From positions 2,170,001 to 2,234,000 of the forward strand of contig OZ242312.1 in the NCBI GenBank assembly GCA_965207805.1: a DNA stretch of 64,000 nucleotides. The letters are read 5' to 3'. The translations under genes were made by a program, and so were the position numbers. Positions within the stretch are counted from its first letter, which is position 1, and the number at the start of each line of letters is the position of its first letter. The stretch is from Palauibacter sp965207805. GTDB taxonomy: Bacteria > Gemmatimonadota > Gemmatimonadetes > Palauibacterales > Palauibacteraceae. The notes beneath the pieces are model-generated. The model was not told the DNA's origin, did no database searches, and worked only from the letters and a program-made list of their open reading frames with translations. Positions 43,262 to 51,943 of this stretch are shown here, one piece after another.

Positions 43262-43805
43262 ACCGTCCTCCTTCCCGAAACTCCGTCACCAGGCGGTCCC
43301 ACTCCCCTCGCGCGACGAGCAGGGCCTCCGCGAATTCGCGCACGGCCCCTTCCCCGCCGGGCACCGTCCCCACCCACGCTGCGCCGGCCCGGACCTCGGG
43401 CGCGGCGCCGACGACGGCCGCCGGCAACCCCACCCGTTCCATGACGGCCAGGTCCGTAAGGTCGTCGCCAAGGTGCGCCGCCTGATCCCAAGTGCAACCG
43501 CGTCGCGCGAGCATACCCCGAAGGGCCGAAAGCTTTCCCTTTCGGGAACCGAGCGAAACCTCCGCGATGTCCAACTCCCGCGCCCGCAAGCGGACGGCGG
43601 CCGATCGCTTGCCGCTGAGGAACGCGACGACGAGTCCGGCTCGCTGCATCATCCGGATCGCCAGGCCATCGAGGGCGTGAAAACGGCGCAGGTCCCGCGG
43701 GGCGCTGAGGGCGGAGTCCGTGCCCACCCAGATCGAACCGTCCGTAAGCACGCCGTCGACGTCGAGAGACACGAAGCGAACGGACTCCGCCAGCCGGCGA
43801 TCCAT
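43251..43805 (-). CDS. kdsC: 3-deoxy-D-manno-octulosonate 8-phosphate phosphatase KdsC
   Basis: A HAD-family phosphatase that makes Kdo from Kdo 8-phosphate. Motif I is LDVDGVLTDGS (nucleophile Asp), motif II FLSGKRSAAV, motif III/IV HLGDDLTDL. The 184-aa length and lack of a cap domain fit the tetrameric YrbI/KdsC family. ATG 43805 is chosen; GTG 43823 would add six residues. A 31-nt spacer separates it from kdsA. Confidence 0.93.
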   Translation of the reverse strand: MDRRLAESVRFVSLDVDGVLTDGSIWVGTDSALSAPRDLRRFHALDGLAIRMMQRAGLVVAFLSGKRSAAVRLRARELDIAEVSLGSRKGKLSALRGMLARRGCTWDQAAHLGDDLTDLAVMERVGLPAAVVGAAPEVRAGAAWVGTVPGGEGAVREFAEALLVARGEWDRLVTEFREGGRFAG

Positions 43806-43836
43806 CGGGGGTCTCGAGTTCACGGGGACAGGGCTC

Positions 43837-44688
43837 TCAGGCCGCCACGGCCTCGCGGACTCGCATCGCCCCTTCCACGACACGCTCGAGTCCGGCGAGC
43901 GGCAGCATGTTGGACCCGTCGGAAGGCGCCGCGGCCGGATCCGGGTGCACCTCGACGAAGAGACCATCGGCCCCGGCCGCCACCGCTGCCGCTGCGAGGT
44001 GCCCGATGTGTTCCGGCTCCCCGCCGCTCCGCACCCCTTCTCCGCCCGGCAACTGCACGGCGTGGGACGCGTCGAACACCGTCGGGCAGCCCGTCGCCTC
44101 GCGCATGATGGCGAAACTCCGCATGTCCACGATCCAACGCCCGTAGCCGAAGGCGAACCCGCGCTCCGTCACCGCCATCTCCCGTGCGCCCGCCTCGCGG
44201 AGCTTCCCGATCACACCACCGACATCTTCCGGGGCCATCCACTGCCCCTTCTTGACGCTCACCGGCCGTCCCGTGGCCGCCGCCGCCCGCAGCAGATCCG
44301 TCTGCCGGCAGAGGAACGCGGGAATCTGGAGCGCGTCCACGACCGCCGCCGCGGGCGCGGCCTGCTCGGGAAGGTGAATGTCGGTAAGCAACGGGAGTCC
44401 GGAGCGGTCGCGCACCCGGGCGAGCGCGGCCAGCCCTTCCTCGAGACCCGGTCCCCGCGGAGACGAAGCGGAACTCCGGTTCGCCTTGTCGAACGACGCC
44501 TTGAACGTCACGGGCAGATCGAGCCGCTCGCCGAGTTCCGCGAGGTGGTCCGCGATCTCGAAGTTCAGGGCGTCGTCCTCGAGCACGCACGGCCCCGCGA
44601 TGAGAAAAAGCGATGTCCACGCCTTCTTGCGGGTTCCGGGTTCCGTGCGCCGGCGGCCCGAAAAAAACGAGGGACGCCCCGGGTTCAT
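43837..44688 (-). CDS. kdsA: 3-deoxy-8-phosphooctulonate synthase KdsA
   Basis: KdsA condenses arabinose 5-phosphate with phosphoenolpyruvate to Kdo 8-phosphate. Family blocks visible: FLIAGPCVLEDD, FKASFDKANRSS, GLPLLTDIHLPEQ, QIPAFLCRQTDLL, VKKGQWMAPEDV, ERGFAFGYGRWIVDMRS, FDASHAVQLPGG, FVEVHPDP. 283 aa, normal. The motif FLCRQTD includes a Cys typical of metal-dependent (class II) forms, though other residues would be needed to be sure. ATG 44688 overlaps the pyrG stop. Confidence 0.95.
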   Translation of the reverse strand: MNPGRPSFFSGRRRTEPGTRKKAWTSLFLIAGPCVLEDDALNFEIADHLAELGERLDLPVTFKASFDKANRSSASSPRGPGLEEGLAALARVRDRSGLPLLTDIHLPEQAAPAAAVVDALQIPAFLCRQTDLLRAAAATGRPVSVKKGQWMAPEDVGGVIGKLREAGAREMAVTERGFAFGYGRWIVDMRSFAIMREATGCPTVFDASHAVQLPGGEGVRSGGEPEHIGHLAAAAVAAGADGLFVEVHPDPAAAPSDGSNMLPLAGLERVVEGAMRVREAVAA

Positions 44689-46400
44689 CTCCCGACCGTG
44701 ACCCCGTTCGTCCGGGCCGATGCCGAGTCCGCCCACTCCTCGCCCGTCTGGTCCCGCCCGGCCGAGTCGCGGGGCCCGTCCTGCAGCGCGTCCCGACGCG
44801 TCACCGCCGCCTCGACGAAGGCCGCGAAGAGCGGGTGAGCCTTGGTGGGCCGCGACTTGAGTTCCGGGTGAAACTGCGTGGCGAGGAAGTAGGGGTGCTC
44901 GGGAAGTTCGAGCATTTCGACGAGCCCTCCGTCCGGCGACATGCCGCTGAAGACCATCCCCTGCTTTTCCAGCGTCTCTCGATAGGTCGGGTTGACCTCG
45001 TACCGGTGGCGGTGCCGCTCGGAGATCTCGTCCGCGCCGTACACCTCGTGCACCTGGGACCCCGGCTGCAGCAGGCACGGGTAGGCTCCGAGCCGCATGG
45101 TGCCGCCCATGTCCGTCACCTGGTGCTGTGAGTCCAGAAGCGAGATCACGGGATGGCTCGTTCTCAGATCGAACTCCGATGAGTGGGCCGTGGAGAGACT
45201 GCAGACGTTGCGCGCGAACTCGATGATGGCGCACTGCAAACCCAGACAGATCCCGAAATAGGGGACCTCGCGCTCGCGGACGAATTGTATCGTGTCGAGC
45301 ATCCCGTTGATGCCCCGCTCCCCGAAGCCGCCCGGGATGAGCACGCCGTGGAAGCGTTCGAGGAAATCCGTCCCCCGCGCCTCCACATCCTCTGCGGACC
45401 GCCACTCGACATCCACTTCGACATCGTTGACGGCGCCGCCGTGGACGAACGCCTCCGCGATCGACTTGTAGGAGTCCACGAGTTCCGTGTACTTCCCCAC
45501 CACGCAGATCCGGACCTTCCCGTGCGCCGGGTTCTTGATCCGGTCCACCATGGCCTTCCAACTATCGAGATCGGGTGGAGGCGTGTCGAACCCGAACTGC
45601 TCGCAGATGCGGTCGTCCACCTCCTGCGCGCGATAGGCGAGGGGGAGTTCGTAGATCGTCGATACGTCGCGCGATTCGATGACCCGGTTCACCTCGACGT
45701 TGCAGAAGCGCGCGATCTTCTTCTTGATCCCGTCGTCGAGGTCGTGTTCGGTCCGGCACACGAGCAGGTCGGGCTGGATTCCGATGCTCAGGAGTTCGCG
45801 CACCGAGTGCTGCGTCGGCTTCGTCTTCAGTTCGCCGGACGCGTTGATCCAGGGGACGAGCGTGAGGTGGATGAAGAGGGAGTGCTCACGCCCCACATCC
45901 TGCCGGAACTGGCGGATCGCCTCCAGGAAGGGGAGCGACTCGATGTCGCCGACGGTGCCGCCGATCTCGGTGATCACGACGTCGTGGCCCGGCGCCAGGC
46001 GCCTCACCGCCATCTTGATCTCGTCCGTCACGTGCGGGATGACCTGCACGGTGGCGCCGAGGAAGTCGCCGCGCCGCTCCTTCGTGATGATGTCCTGGTA
46101 GACGCGGCCCGTGGTGACGTTGTTCGCCTGCGAGAGCGACTCGTCGATGAACCGTTCGTAGTGTCCGAGATCGAGGTCGGTCTCCGCCCCGTCGTCCGTC
46201 ACGTAGACCTCGCCGTGCTGGAACGGCGACATCGTCCCGGGATCGACGTTGAGGTACGGATCGAACTTCTGGATCGTCACGCGCAGGCCGCGCTCGACGA
46301 GCAGGCGCCCGATCGAGGCCGCGGTGATCCCTTTCCCGAGCGCGGAGACGACCCCTCCCGTAATGAAGATGTACTTCGTCGGTGACTTGTCGTCCGTCAT
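44685..46400 (-). CDS. pyrG: CTP synthase PyrG
   Basis: PyrG aminates UTP to CTP with glutamine. The synthase domain starts KYIFITGGVVSALGKGITAASIG, with YLNVDPGTMSPFQHGEVYVTDDG (quoted by key residues). The class I glutaminase domain has the catalytic Cys in GICLGLQ near residue 385 and FHPELKSRP. Length 571 aa; the last 25 residues are an added hydrophilic tail. CTP is the co-substrate of KdsB, which explains the kdsB-pyrG-kdsA order. The start overlaps the kdsB stop as ATGA. Confidence 0.97.
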   Translation of the reverse strand: MTDDKSPTKYIFITGGVVSALGKGITAASIGRLLVERGLRVTIQKFDPYLNVDPGTMSPFQHGEVYVTDDGAETDLDLGHYERFIDESLSQANNVTTGRVYQDIITKERRGDFLGATVQVIPHVTDEIKMAVRRLAPGHDVVITEIGGTVGDIESLPFLEAIRQFRQDVGREHSLFIHLTLVPWINASGELKTKPTQHSVRELLSIGIQPDLLVCRTEHDLDDGIKKKIARFCNVEVNRVIESRDVSTIYELPLAYRAQEVDDRICEQFGFDTPPPDLDSWKAMVDRIKNPAHGKVRICVVGKYTELVDSYKSIAEAFVHGGAVNDVEVDVEWRSAEDVEARGTDFLERFHGVLIPGGFGERGINGMLDTIQFVREREVPYFGICLGLQCAIIEFARNVCSLSTAHSSEFDLRTSHPVISLLDSQHQVTDMGGTMRLGAYPCLLQPGSQVHEVYGADEISERHRHRYEVNPTYRETLEKQGMVFSGMSPDGGLVEMLELPEHPYFLATQFHPELKSRPTKAHPLFAAFVEAAVTRRDALQDGPRDSAGRDQTGEEWADSASARTNGVTVGR

Positions 46401-47140
46401 CCCCGCACCTCCTTGTTGGCCAATACTCTCTCCGCCCGCGCGATGTCGGCGGGAAGATCGACTCCCGGCTCCGTCCACGGACCAAGTTCGACGTGGATCC
46501 GCATGCCCGCCTCGAGCGCCCTCAACTGCTCCAGGCGTTCGGCTCGTTCGAGCGTGGATTCGGGCAGCGCCGCCCACCGCTTGAGGGCGGAGCGCCGGCA
46601 CGCGTACACACCGATGTGGCGCAGCCGCGCGCGGGTGCCGAACTCCGGCGACTCGTCCCGCGAGAACGGGATGGGGCTGCGGCTGAAGTAGAGCGCCCTT
46701 CCGTCGGCGGCCCGGGCGACCTTGACCACGGCCGGGGACCGCCACTCATCGTCCGCGCGGATCGGGGCCGCGATCGTCGCGACTTCCTGCGCTTTCCGCA
46801 CGGCGCCCTCGACCGCTCCCCCGTCCACGAACGGCTCGTCCGCCTGGAAGTTCACGACCACGTCATCCTCCGCCGCGCCGAGCAGATCGGCGGCCTCATC
46901 CACGCGGTCCGTGCCGGAGGCGTGGTCGGGCCGGGTGCGGACGACCTCCGCATCGAACTCCCGCGCGCACCCCTCGATCTCGTCGCTGTCCGTCGCGATC
47001 ACGACCCTGTCGAAGGAGCGAATCGACGATGCGGCGCGCCAGCACCACTCAAGGAGCGTGCGGCCGGCCAGCGGCTGGAGGGGCTTCCTGGAGATACGGG
47101 TGCTGGAGATACGGGCGGGAAGGACGCAGATCACGCCCAT
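46397..47140 (-). CDS. kdsB: 3-deoxy-manno-octulosonate cytidylyltransferase KdsB
   Basis: KdsB activates Kdo with CTP to CMP-Kdo for LPS core assembly. Motifs include VLPARISSTRISRKPL, VVIATDSDEI, DHASGTDRVDEA, VNFQADEPFV, and FSRSPIPF. The usual NxQGDEP is NFQADEP here, a change in a nucleotide-site motif. 247 aa, normal. It starts the long operon; its promoter is at 47182-47210. Confidence 0.92.
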   Translation of the reverse strand: MGVICVLPARISSTRISRKPLQPLAGRTLLEWCWRAASSIRSFDRVVIATDSDEIEGCAREFDAEVVRTRPDHASGTDRVDEAADLLGAAEDDVVVNFQADEPFVDGGAVEGAVRKAQEVATIAAPIRADDEWRSPAVVKVARAADGRALYFSRSPIPFSRDESPEFGTRARLRHIGVYACRRSALKRWAALPESTLERAERLEQLRALEAGMRIHVELGPWTEPGVDLPADIARAERVLANKEVRG

Positions 47141-47181
47141 CGCTGGGGAGGCCGGGAGACGGTCCGGAGCGGCATCGCGAA

Positions 47182-47210
47182 AAGCTAGGTTCGCGCTCCG
47201 GGGTTGTCAA
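47182..47210 (-). promoter_or_regulatory. sigma70-type promoter for the kdsB operon
   Basis: On the minus strand a perfect -35 TTGACA (47210-47205) is followed by 17 nt and TAGCTT (47187-47182). It sits in the only sizeable spacer (75 nt) upstream of kdsB, 42 nt before its start codon. The -35 begins 5 nt after the stop of the upstream outer-membrane gene. Confidence 0.7.
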
Positions 47211-47215
47211 AAGAA

Positions 47216-48811
47216 TCAGCGCGGCGGCGGCATGCGCGTGGGCCGGTGGGATTTGCGCGTCCGGACGTCGATGAAACCGATGAGGCCGGGATCGTCGGGC
47301 TCGAGCGTGGAACCCGCCGCGAGCCCGAACTCGAGCTTGAAGTCCCACATGCGGAGGGCCAGCCCGCCCTGGAGCGAACCGTACACGTCGAAGCCATATT
47401 CCTCCGAACCGACCGCCCCGCCGCTGCCGCGCGCGAACACATCCAGCCCGCCGAGCGCCACGTCGCCAACGAGGGGGATGCCGTACGCCGCCTCCGCGTA
47501 GACCAGGCGGGCATCCCGCAGGCCGCGCAACGGCATGGTCGGCAGCGTTCCGATGCCCCCGATCATCGAGTGGCGCTGCGTGGGCAGGCGACCGGTGACG
47601 TCGAGACGCCCGATCCCGAACGCTTCAACCGCATGCCCCGACGCCGTCACCCGACGAGCGGAGAAGCGCCCCTCCACCAGCAGGAAGTCGTACTCCGAAA
47701 TCGGGCCGATGCCGGCTACGACGCGGCTCAACTCGTCCTCCAACCCGACCTCGACGCCGAGACCCATCGCCGTGTGCCCGTCTCTGCCCTGCGATTCCCA
47801 CTCGAAGCCGAGGCGCCCGAACCACAGACTGCCGTCGGCAACCTGGAGATGAGGATCGTAATCCGGCAGCGACCGGAGCGGCCCCGGCGGTTCGTCGCCA
47901 AAGAGGATCGTGACCCGGCGGACGAGAAAGTCCGCCGCCTCCTCGCGTCCCACCGCGGCGACGACGCGCCAGTGGGGCGCATCCTCCCACACGGGCGGCT
48001 CCGGCGACCTCCACTCCACTTCCAGGCCGATCTCCCTCGAGTCGTAGTGGCTGCGGACGTCGTCGCCGGCCACGAAGTGCGCGAGGCTGTTGTACCACGT
48101 CGGCCGGATCCATTCCTCGTTGCTGACCACGGCGCTGGTCGCGAACAGGCCCAGCCGGACGCGGTCGCCGAGGCGCCAGGAGTTGTGGAGGCGGTAGTCC
48201 ACGTCCTCGCGGGCGGGGATCCAGGTGAGGCCGCCGGCGAGTTCGGGCCGGCCGGGGACGGCGGAGAGACGGGCCAGCACGCCGACGGGGATCGAAAGGC
48301 CGTTCACGCGGTCGTAGGTGGGGAGATGGAAGCCGTACGTGCCGTCGAACTCGAAGGCGGGCTCGGGCTCGACTTCGGAGATGATCTCGTAACCGCCCCC
48401 GGTCGGCCGGACGCGCAGCGGTTCGTTCGGGCGATACGTGATGGCGCCGTCAATCTCGGCCATGTCCGAGTCGTAGAACCCGCCTCCGAGCACCAGCACG
48501 TCCCCGGCAATCGACGCGCCGGAGCGAAGGAAGAGGTCGCCGTCGACGACGTAGAGATCGCCCTCGATCCGCCCGGCGATGCGGGCGGTGCCTTCGAGGA
48601 GGAGGACGGCCCCCGGCACGGTGTCTCCCCGGGCCAGGACCGTGTCCCTCGTCCACACCGTGAAGCCGCCGGCTTCGAGGAAGGCCTCCAGCGCCTCCTG
48701 CGCCTCCGACCGCGGCTCCTCCCCCAGCCGCACCTCCTGCCCGCGTGCCGGGGCCGGCAGCCCGGCGGCCGACGCCGCGGCGAGCGCGACCACAACCGTG
48801 AGGCGCCTCAT
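47216..48811 (-). CDS. outer-membrane protein: bactofilin-like beta-helix plus beta-barrel
   Basis: A 531-aa exported protein: signal peptide (about 1-24, ARGQ), a short bactofilin-like stretch of hydrophobic beta rungs at about 65-125 (LLLEGTARIAGRIEGD, LYVVDGDLFLRSGASIAGD), then a long beta-rich region likely to be a barrel (AGGLTWIPARED, SLWFGRLGFEWES, GGLALRMWDFKLEFGLAAG). It ends TRMPPPR, not an aromatic residue. The function is unknown. Its start overlaps the nitroreductase stop as ATGA. Confidence 0.75.
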   Translation of the reverse strand: MRRLTVVVALAAASAAGLPAPARGQEVRLGEEPRSEAQEALEAFLEAGGFTVWTRDTVLARGDTVPGAVLLLEGTARIAGRIEGDLYVVDGDLFLRSGASIAGDVLVLGGGFYDSDMAEIDGAITYRPNEPLRVRPTGGGYEIISEVEPEPAFEFDGTYGFHLPTYDRVNGLSIPVGVLARLSAVPGRPELAGGLTWIPAREDVDYRLHNSWRLGDRVRLGLFATSAVVSNEEWIRPTWYNSLAHFVAGDDVRSHYDSREIGLEVEWRSPEPPVWEDAPHWRVVAAVGREEAADFLVRRVTILFGDEPPGPLRSLPDYDPHLQVADGSLWFGRLGFEWESQGRDGHTAMGLGVEVGLEDELSRVVAGIGPISEYDFLLVEGRFSARRVTASGHAVEAFGIGRLDVTGRLPTQRHSMIGGIGTLPTMPLRGLRDARLVYAEAAYGIPLVGDVALGGLDVFARGSGGAVGSEEYGFDVYGSLQGGLALRMWDFKLEFGLAAGSTLEPDDPGLIGFIDVRTRKSHRPTRMPPPR

Positions 48812-49350
48812 TTGGCGACCCTCGCCGCCGTCCGCCAACGGTCCCAGGCGATGACCTCCTCGCGCGGCAGCCGCTCCGGCAGTTCCGCCAGCCCATCGTG
48901 ATACCCGAGGCAGAAGAGGGCCACGATCGGGACGTGCTCCGGAACGCCCAGGATCTCCCGGACGTCCCCCTCCCGGAAGCCGTAGATCCAGCTCGACTGC
49001 ACGCCGAGGTCCGCCGCCGTCAACATCATCGTCTGGGTCGCGGCCGCGAGGTCGATGGCGAAGCTCGGACGCCCCGTACCGCTCACGTGCGAGTGGATCC
49101 GGGCGCAGCAGGCGACGACGACGGGCGCCGTCTTCACGTGCGGATGGTTGAACGCCGCCGCCGCGATCCTGTGGCGCGCCAGCGCCTCCTGCACCACGAC
49201 GAAGCGCCAGGGCTGCGCCTCCCGGGCAGAGGATGCGTAGCGCGCGGCCTCCAGCACCGCTTCCACGACTTCGGGTTCGACGAGCCGGTCGCGGAAGCGC
49301 CGGACCGGCCGCCGGTTGCGCGACAGATGGATCAGGCGGGTCAGCCTCAT
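48808..49350 (-). CDS. nitroreductase-family flavoprotein
   Basis: A 180-aa FMN enzyme of the nitroreductase superfamily. The N-terminal FMN site is RNRRPVRRFRDR (Arg-rich), with ARYASSAREAQPWRFVVV carrying the QPW(R)F motif, and a C-terminal GYHDGLAE segment. Such enzymes reduce nitro- or quinone-type compounds with NAD(P)H; the substrate is not predictable. It lies between xerD and the outer-membrane gene. Confidence 0.85.
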   Translation of the reverse strand: MRLTRLIHLSRNRRPVRRFRDRLVEPEVVEAVLEAARYASSAREAQPWRFVVVQEALARHRIAAAAFNHPHVKTAPVVVACCARIHSHVSGTGRPSFAIDLAAATQTMMLTAADLGVQSSWIYGFREGDVREILGVPEHVPIVALFCLGYHDGLAELPERLPREEVIAWDRWRTAARVAK

Positions 49351-49374
49351 CGACGCCGCTCAGCCACGAGGTCG

Positions 49375-50289
49375 TCAGCCACGCGGATGGTGGCTGCGGT
49401 GCACCTGCCGCAGGAGCGACCGGTCCGCGTGCGTGTAGATCTCGGTCGTCGAGATGTCTGCATGTCCGAGCATCTCCTGGACCGACGCGAGGTCGGCGCC
49501 TCCCTCCAGCAGGTGAGTCGCGAAGCTGTGGCGCAGCGTATGGGGCGTCACGCGCTTCAGGATGCCGGCACGCTCGACGCGGCGGCGAAGAATCTTCAAG
49601 ACGCCCATCCGGCTCAGCGGACGCCCCCGCGCATTGAGGAAAACGCAACCTTCGGAGTGTCCCCGGTCGAGTTCGGGCCTCAGTCCTTGAAGGTATCGGC
49701 CCACCGCCGAACATGCATACGCGCCGATCGGAACGATCCGCTCCTTCCCGCCCTTCCCGCGCACGCGCACGAAGGCCTCTTCAAGGTCGACATCTCTCCC
49801 CTTCAACGACAGGAGTTCCGACACGCGGAGTCCGCAACCGTAGAGGATCTCGAGCATAGCGTTATCCCGTGGCACCGTGCGACTCTCCGGGTCGCCCGCC
49901 CCGATCAGCGCCTCGATCTCGTGGACGGACAGCACGTCCGGGAGAGGGCGCCCCGCGCGCGGCGCTTCGAGGCGCTCGCTCGGGTCGGTGTCGATCGCAC
50001 CCTCGACGATGAGGAAACGGAAGTAGCCACGCAGCGCGTAAACGCTCCGCGCGACGCTCGATGCCGCCAGCCCCTGGTCGGTCAACCGAGCGACATGGTC
50101 GCGCAGCAGCCGATAGGTGACCCCGGTGGGTCCCCTGACGCCCTCCGAGGCCGCGAAGGCCGCGAAGCGCAGGGCTTCGCGCAGGTACGCGTCGATGGTG
50201 CGCGGAGAGAGTCCCCGTTCAAAGCCGAGGTGGTCCCGGAAAGGTTCGAGGTGGAAGGCGCGCTCGATGCCCGGACCTTCGCCCGTCAC
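49375..50289 (-). CDS. xerD: tyrosine recombinase XerD
   Basis: XerD resolves chromosome dimers at dif together with XerC. The 304-aa protein has a SAM-like N-terminal domain and the catalytic set Arg155 (GLRVSEL), Lys179 (GKGGKER), His250 and Arg253 (HTLRHSFA), His276 (MLGHADIS) and Tyr285 (IYTH). The C-terminal HHPRG matches the HPR tail typical of XerD rather than phage integrases. The start overlaps the DedA gene as ATGA. It is a housekeeping recombinase, not a sign of a mobile island. Confidence 0.93.
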   Translation of the reverse strand: MTGEGPGIERAFHLEPFRDHLGFERGLSPRTIDAYLREALRFAAFAASEGVRGPTGVTYRLLRDHVARLTDQGLAASSVARSVYALRGYFRFLIVEGAIDTDPSERLEAPRAGRPLPDVLSVHEIEALIGAGDPESRTVPRDNAMLEILYGCGLRVSELLSLKGRDVDLEEAFVRVRGKGGKERIVPIGAYACSAVGRYLQGLRPELDRGHSEGCVFLNARGRPLSRMGVLKILRRRVERAGILKRVTPHTLRHSFATHLLEGGADLASVQEMLGHADISTTEIYTHADRSLLRQVHRSHHPRG

Positions 50290-50987
50290 GGCGACGCCTC
50301 CGGTCCGACGGGGCCGCCGGCGCCGTCGTCGTCGGACTCGCCGGCGGAATCCGGGACGCGTGGAGCCTCATCGCGCCGACTTCGGATCCACCAGCCGACG
50401 ATGCCGCCGATGAGGATGGCGGCGACGAGGAGGAGCCACGCGTTGACCTGGCCGAGAAGCGCCATCAAGCGGTCCACGTTGCGCGAGGCGAACATTCCCC
50501 CCGCAAGCATGAGTCCGTTCCAGAGCAGCGATGCGGCAACGACCGGGGCCATCGCCCGCACCGCGCCCACTCCCGTGAATCCTGCGAAGGTCGGGACGAC
50601 GACGCGCAGCACGGGCAGACAGCGGGCGAAGAAGATGGCCCACAACCCGTGCCGCTCGTAGAAACGGGCCAGGCGCCGGAACTGGTGCGGGCGGAGGAGG
50701 CGCCGACCCCAGCGGGTCTCGAACGCGCCCCGTCCGTGCCGGCGCGCAAGCCCGAACACGACCATGGCGCCCCCGGAGTTCGCGATCCACGCGCAGAGGA
50801 GGACGGGGAGCGGCTGCAACGATCCCCTGTCCGCGAGCACCGCGCCGAGTACGACGAAGGTGTCGGATGGGACGGGCGGAAAGATGTTCTCGAGGGCGGA
50901 CCCCGCAGTGATGAGCGCGTAGGCCGTGACCGCCGGGAGGGCGAGGAGAAACTCGATGAGGGGTTGGACGCCCGGGACCTCAGTCAC
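50286..50987 (-). CDS. DedA-family membrane protein
   Basis: A 233-aa membrane protein with about six helices and the DedA signature: ENIFPPVPSDTFVVLGAVLA near the N-terminus, and FFARCLPVLRVVVPTFAGF with its Arg-rich re-entrant motif later. DedA members (UptA) can return undecaprenyl phosphate to the inner leaflet. The C-terminus is Arg/Asp-rich (SRRDEAPRVPDSAGES). Overlaps ispF and xerD. Confidence 0.9.
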   Translation of the reverse strand: MTEVPGVQPLIEFLLALPAVTAYALITAGSALENIFPPVPSDTFVVLGAVLADRGSLQPLPVLLCAWIANSGGAMVVFGLARRHGRGAFETRWGRRLLRPHQFRRLARFYERHGLWAIFFARCLPVLRVVVPTFAGFTGVGAVRAMAPVVAASLLWNGLMLAGGMFASRNVDRLMALLGQVNAWLLLVAAILIGGIVGWWIRSRRDEAPRVPDSAGESDDDGAGGPVGPEASP

Positions 50988-51468
50988 CGTCCCCCGCGGC
51001 CCGGGTCACCGTGGCGACCGCGATGGCGGCGAGGCCTTCGCCGCGTCCGATCCACCCCATCCCCTCGTTCGATTTTCCCTTCACCGACACACCGGCCGAG
51101 CCCGTTCCCAGAGCCTGACCGAGCCGCTCCCGCATGGCAGCGACGTGCGGGGAGATGCGCGGCCGCTCGGCGATGACGGTCGCGTCGACGTTCACCACCC
51201 GGAACCCTGCCTCGCGCAGTCGACGCACCGCCGAAGCGAGAAGTTCAATGGAGTCGGCGCCCGCATGCGCGGGATCCGTATCCGGGAAGAGTGCGCCGAT
51301 GTCCCCGAGGCCCGCCGCACCCAGGATCGCATCCGTGACCGCGTGCGCGATCGCGTCCCCGTCGGAGTGTCCCTTCAGTCCCGGGGCATCGGGTATCTCC
51401 ACCCCGCCCAGCACGAGCGGCCGCGCCTCATCGAAGCGGTGGGAATCGTATCCGACGCCGGTTCGCAC
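50980..51468 (-). CDS. ispF: 2-C-methyl-D-erythritol 2,4-cyclodiphosphate synthase IspF
   Basis: IspF forms the cyclodiphosphate in the MEP isoprenoid pathway, feeding undecaprenyl carriers and quinones. Motifs: GVGYDSHRF with metal-binding Asp/His, LKGHSDGDAIAHAVTDAILGA, DIGALFPDTDP, KGKSNEGMGWIGRGEG. 162 aa, normal. Start is GTG 51468. ispD, the usual neighbour, is not seen here. Confidence 0.96.
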   Translation of the reverse strand: MRTGVGYDSHRFDEARPLVLGGVEIPDAPGLKGHSDGDAIAHAVTDAILGAAGLGDIGALFPDTDPAHAGADSIELLASAVRRLREAGFRVVNVDATVIAERPRISPHVAAMRERLGQALGTGSAGVSVKGKSNEGMGWIGRGEGLAAIAVATVTRAAGDGD

Positions 51469-51495
51469 TAACCGAACCTCCCCGGGTGGGCCGGC

Positions 51496-51894
51496 CTAGC
51501 TCGTGCCCAGGATGCGGAGGGCGAGGTGGGCCGCGTTCTTCGCGTTGTCGATGCCCACGGCGGCGACGGGGACGCCCGGCGGCATCTGCGCACACGACAG
51601 GAGCGCGTCGAGCCCTCCGAGCGTTCCCGCCGAGACGGGGACGCCGATCACGGGCAGCGATGTGTGCGCCGCGACGACGCCGGGGAGCGCCGCGGACAGC
51701 CCCGCCCCGCAGATCACGACGGAATGGCCGGCCGCCGCAGCGCCCTCGGCCAACTCCGCGGTCCGCTTCGGCTGCCGGTGCGCCGAACTCACCTCGACCT
51801 GCACGTCGACCCCGTGCTCGCGAAGGATCGCCACGCCCTTCTCCATCGTGGGCATGTCCGACTCCGACCCCATCATCACCAGTACCGAACTCAT
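51496..51894 (-). CDS. purE: N5-carboxyaminoimidazole ribonucleotide mutase PurE (short form)
   Basis: PurE moves the carboxyl group of N5-CAIR to carbon in purine synthesis. Motifs: MMGSESDMPTMEKG and VSSAHRQPKRTAEL (active-site Ser-Asp and His). ICGAGLSAALPGVVAAHTSLPVIGVPV follows (quoted in part; key residues GLSAALPG). At 132 aa it lacks about 25-35 residues of the usual C-terminus and ends LALRILGTS. Whether it is active is uncertain; the core active site is intact. No purK is adjacent. Confidence 0.9.
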   Translation of the reverse strand: MSSVLVMMGSESDMPTMEKGVAILREHGVDVQVEVSSAHRQPKRTAELAEGAAAAGHSVVICGAGLSAALPGVVAAHTSLPVIGVPVSAGTLGGLDALLSCAQMPPGVPVAAVGIDNAKNAAHLALRILGTS

Positions 51895-51943
51895 CACATC
51901 CTCCCGGCCGCTCCGTCACGGGCATCGCCCGCGCGGAAGGCCG

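Noticed and set aside
49375..50289. Phage or island integrase
   Set aside because: The HPR tail, housekeeping neighbours and lack of att sites or tRNA fit chromosomal XerD.
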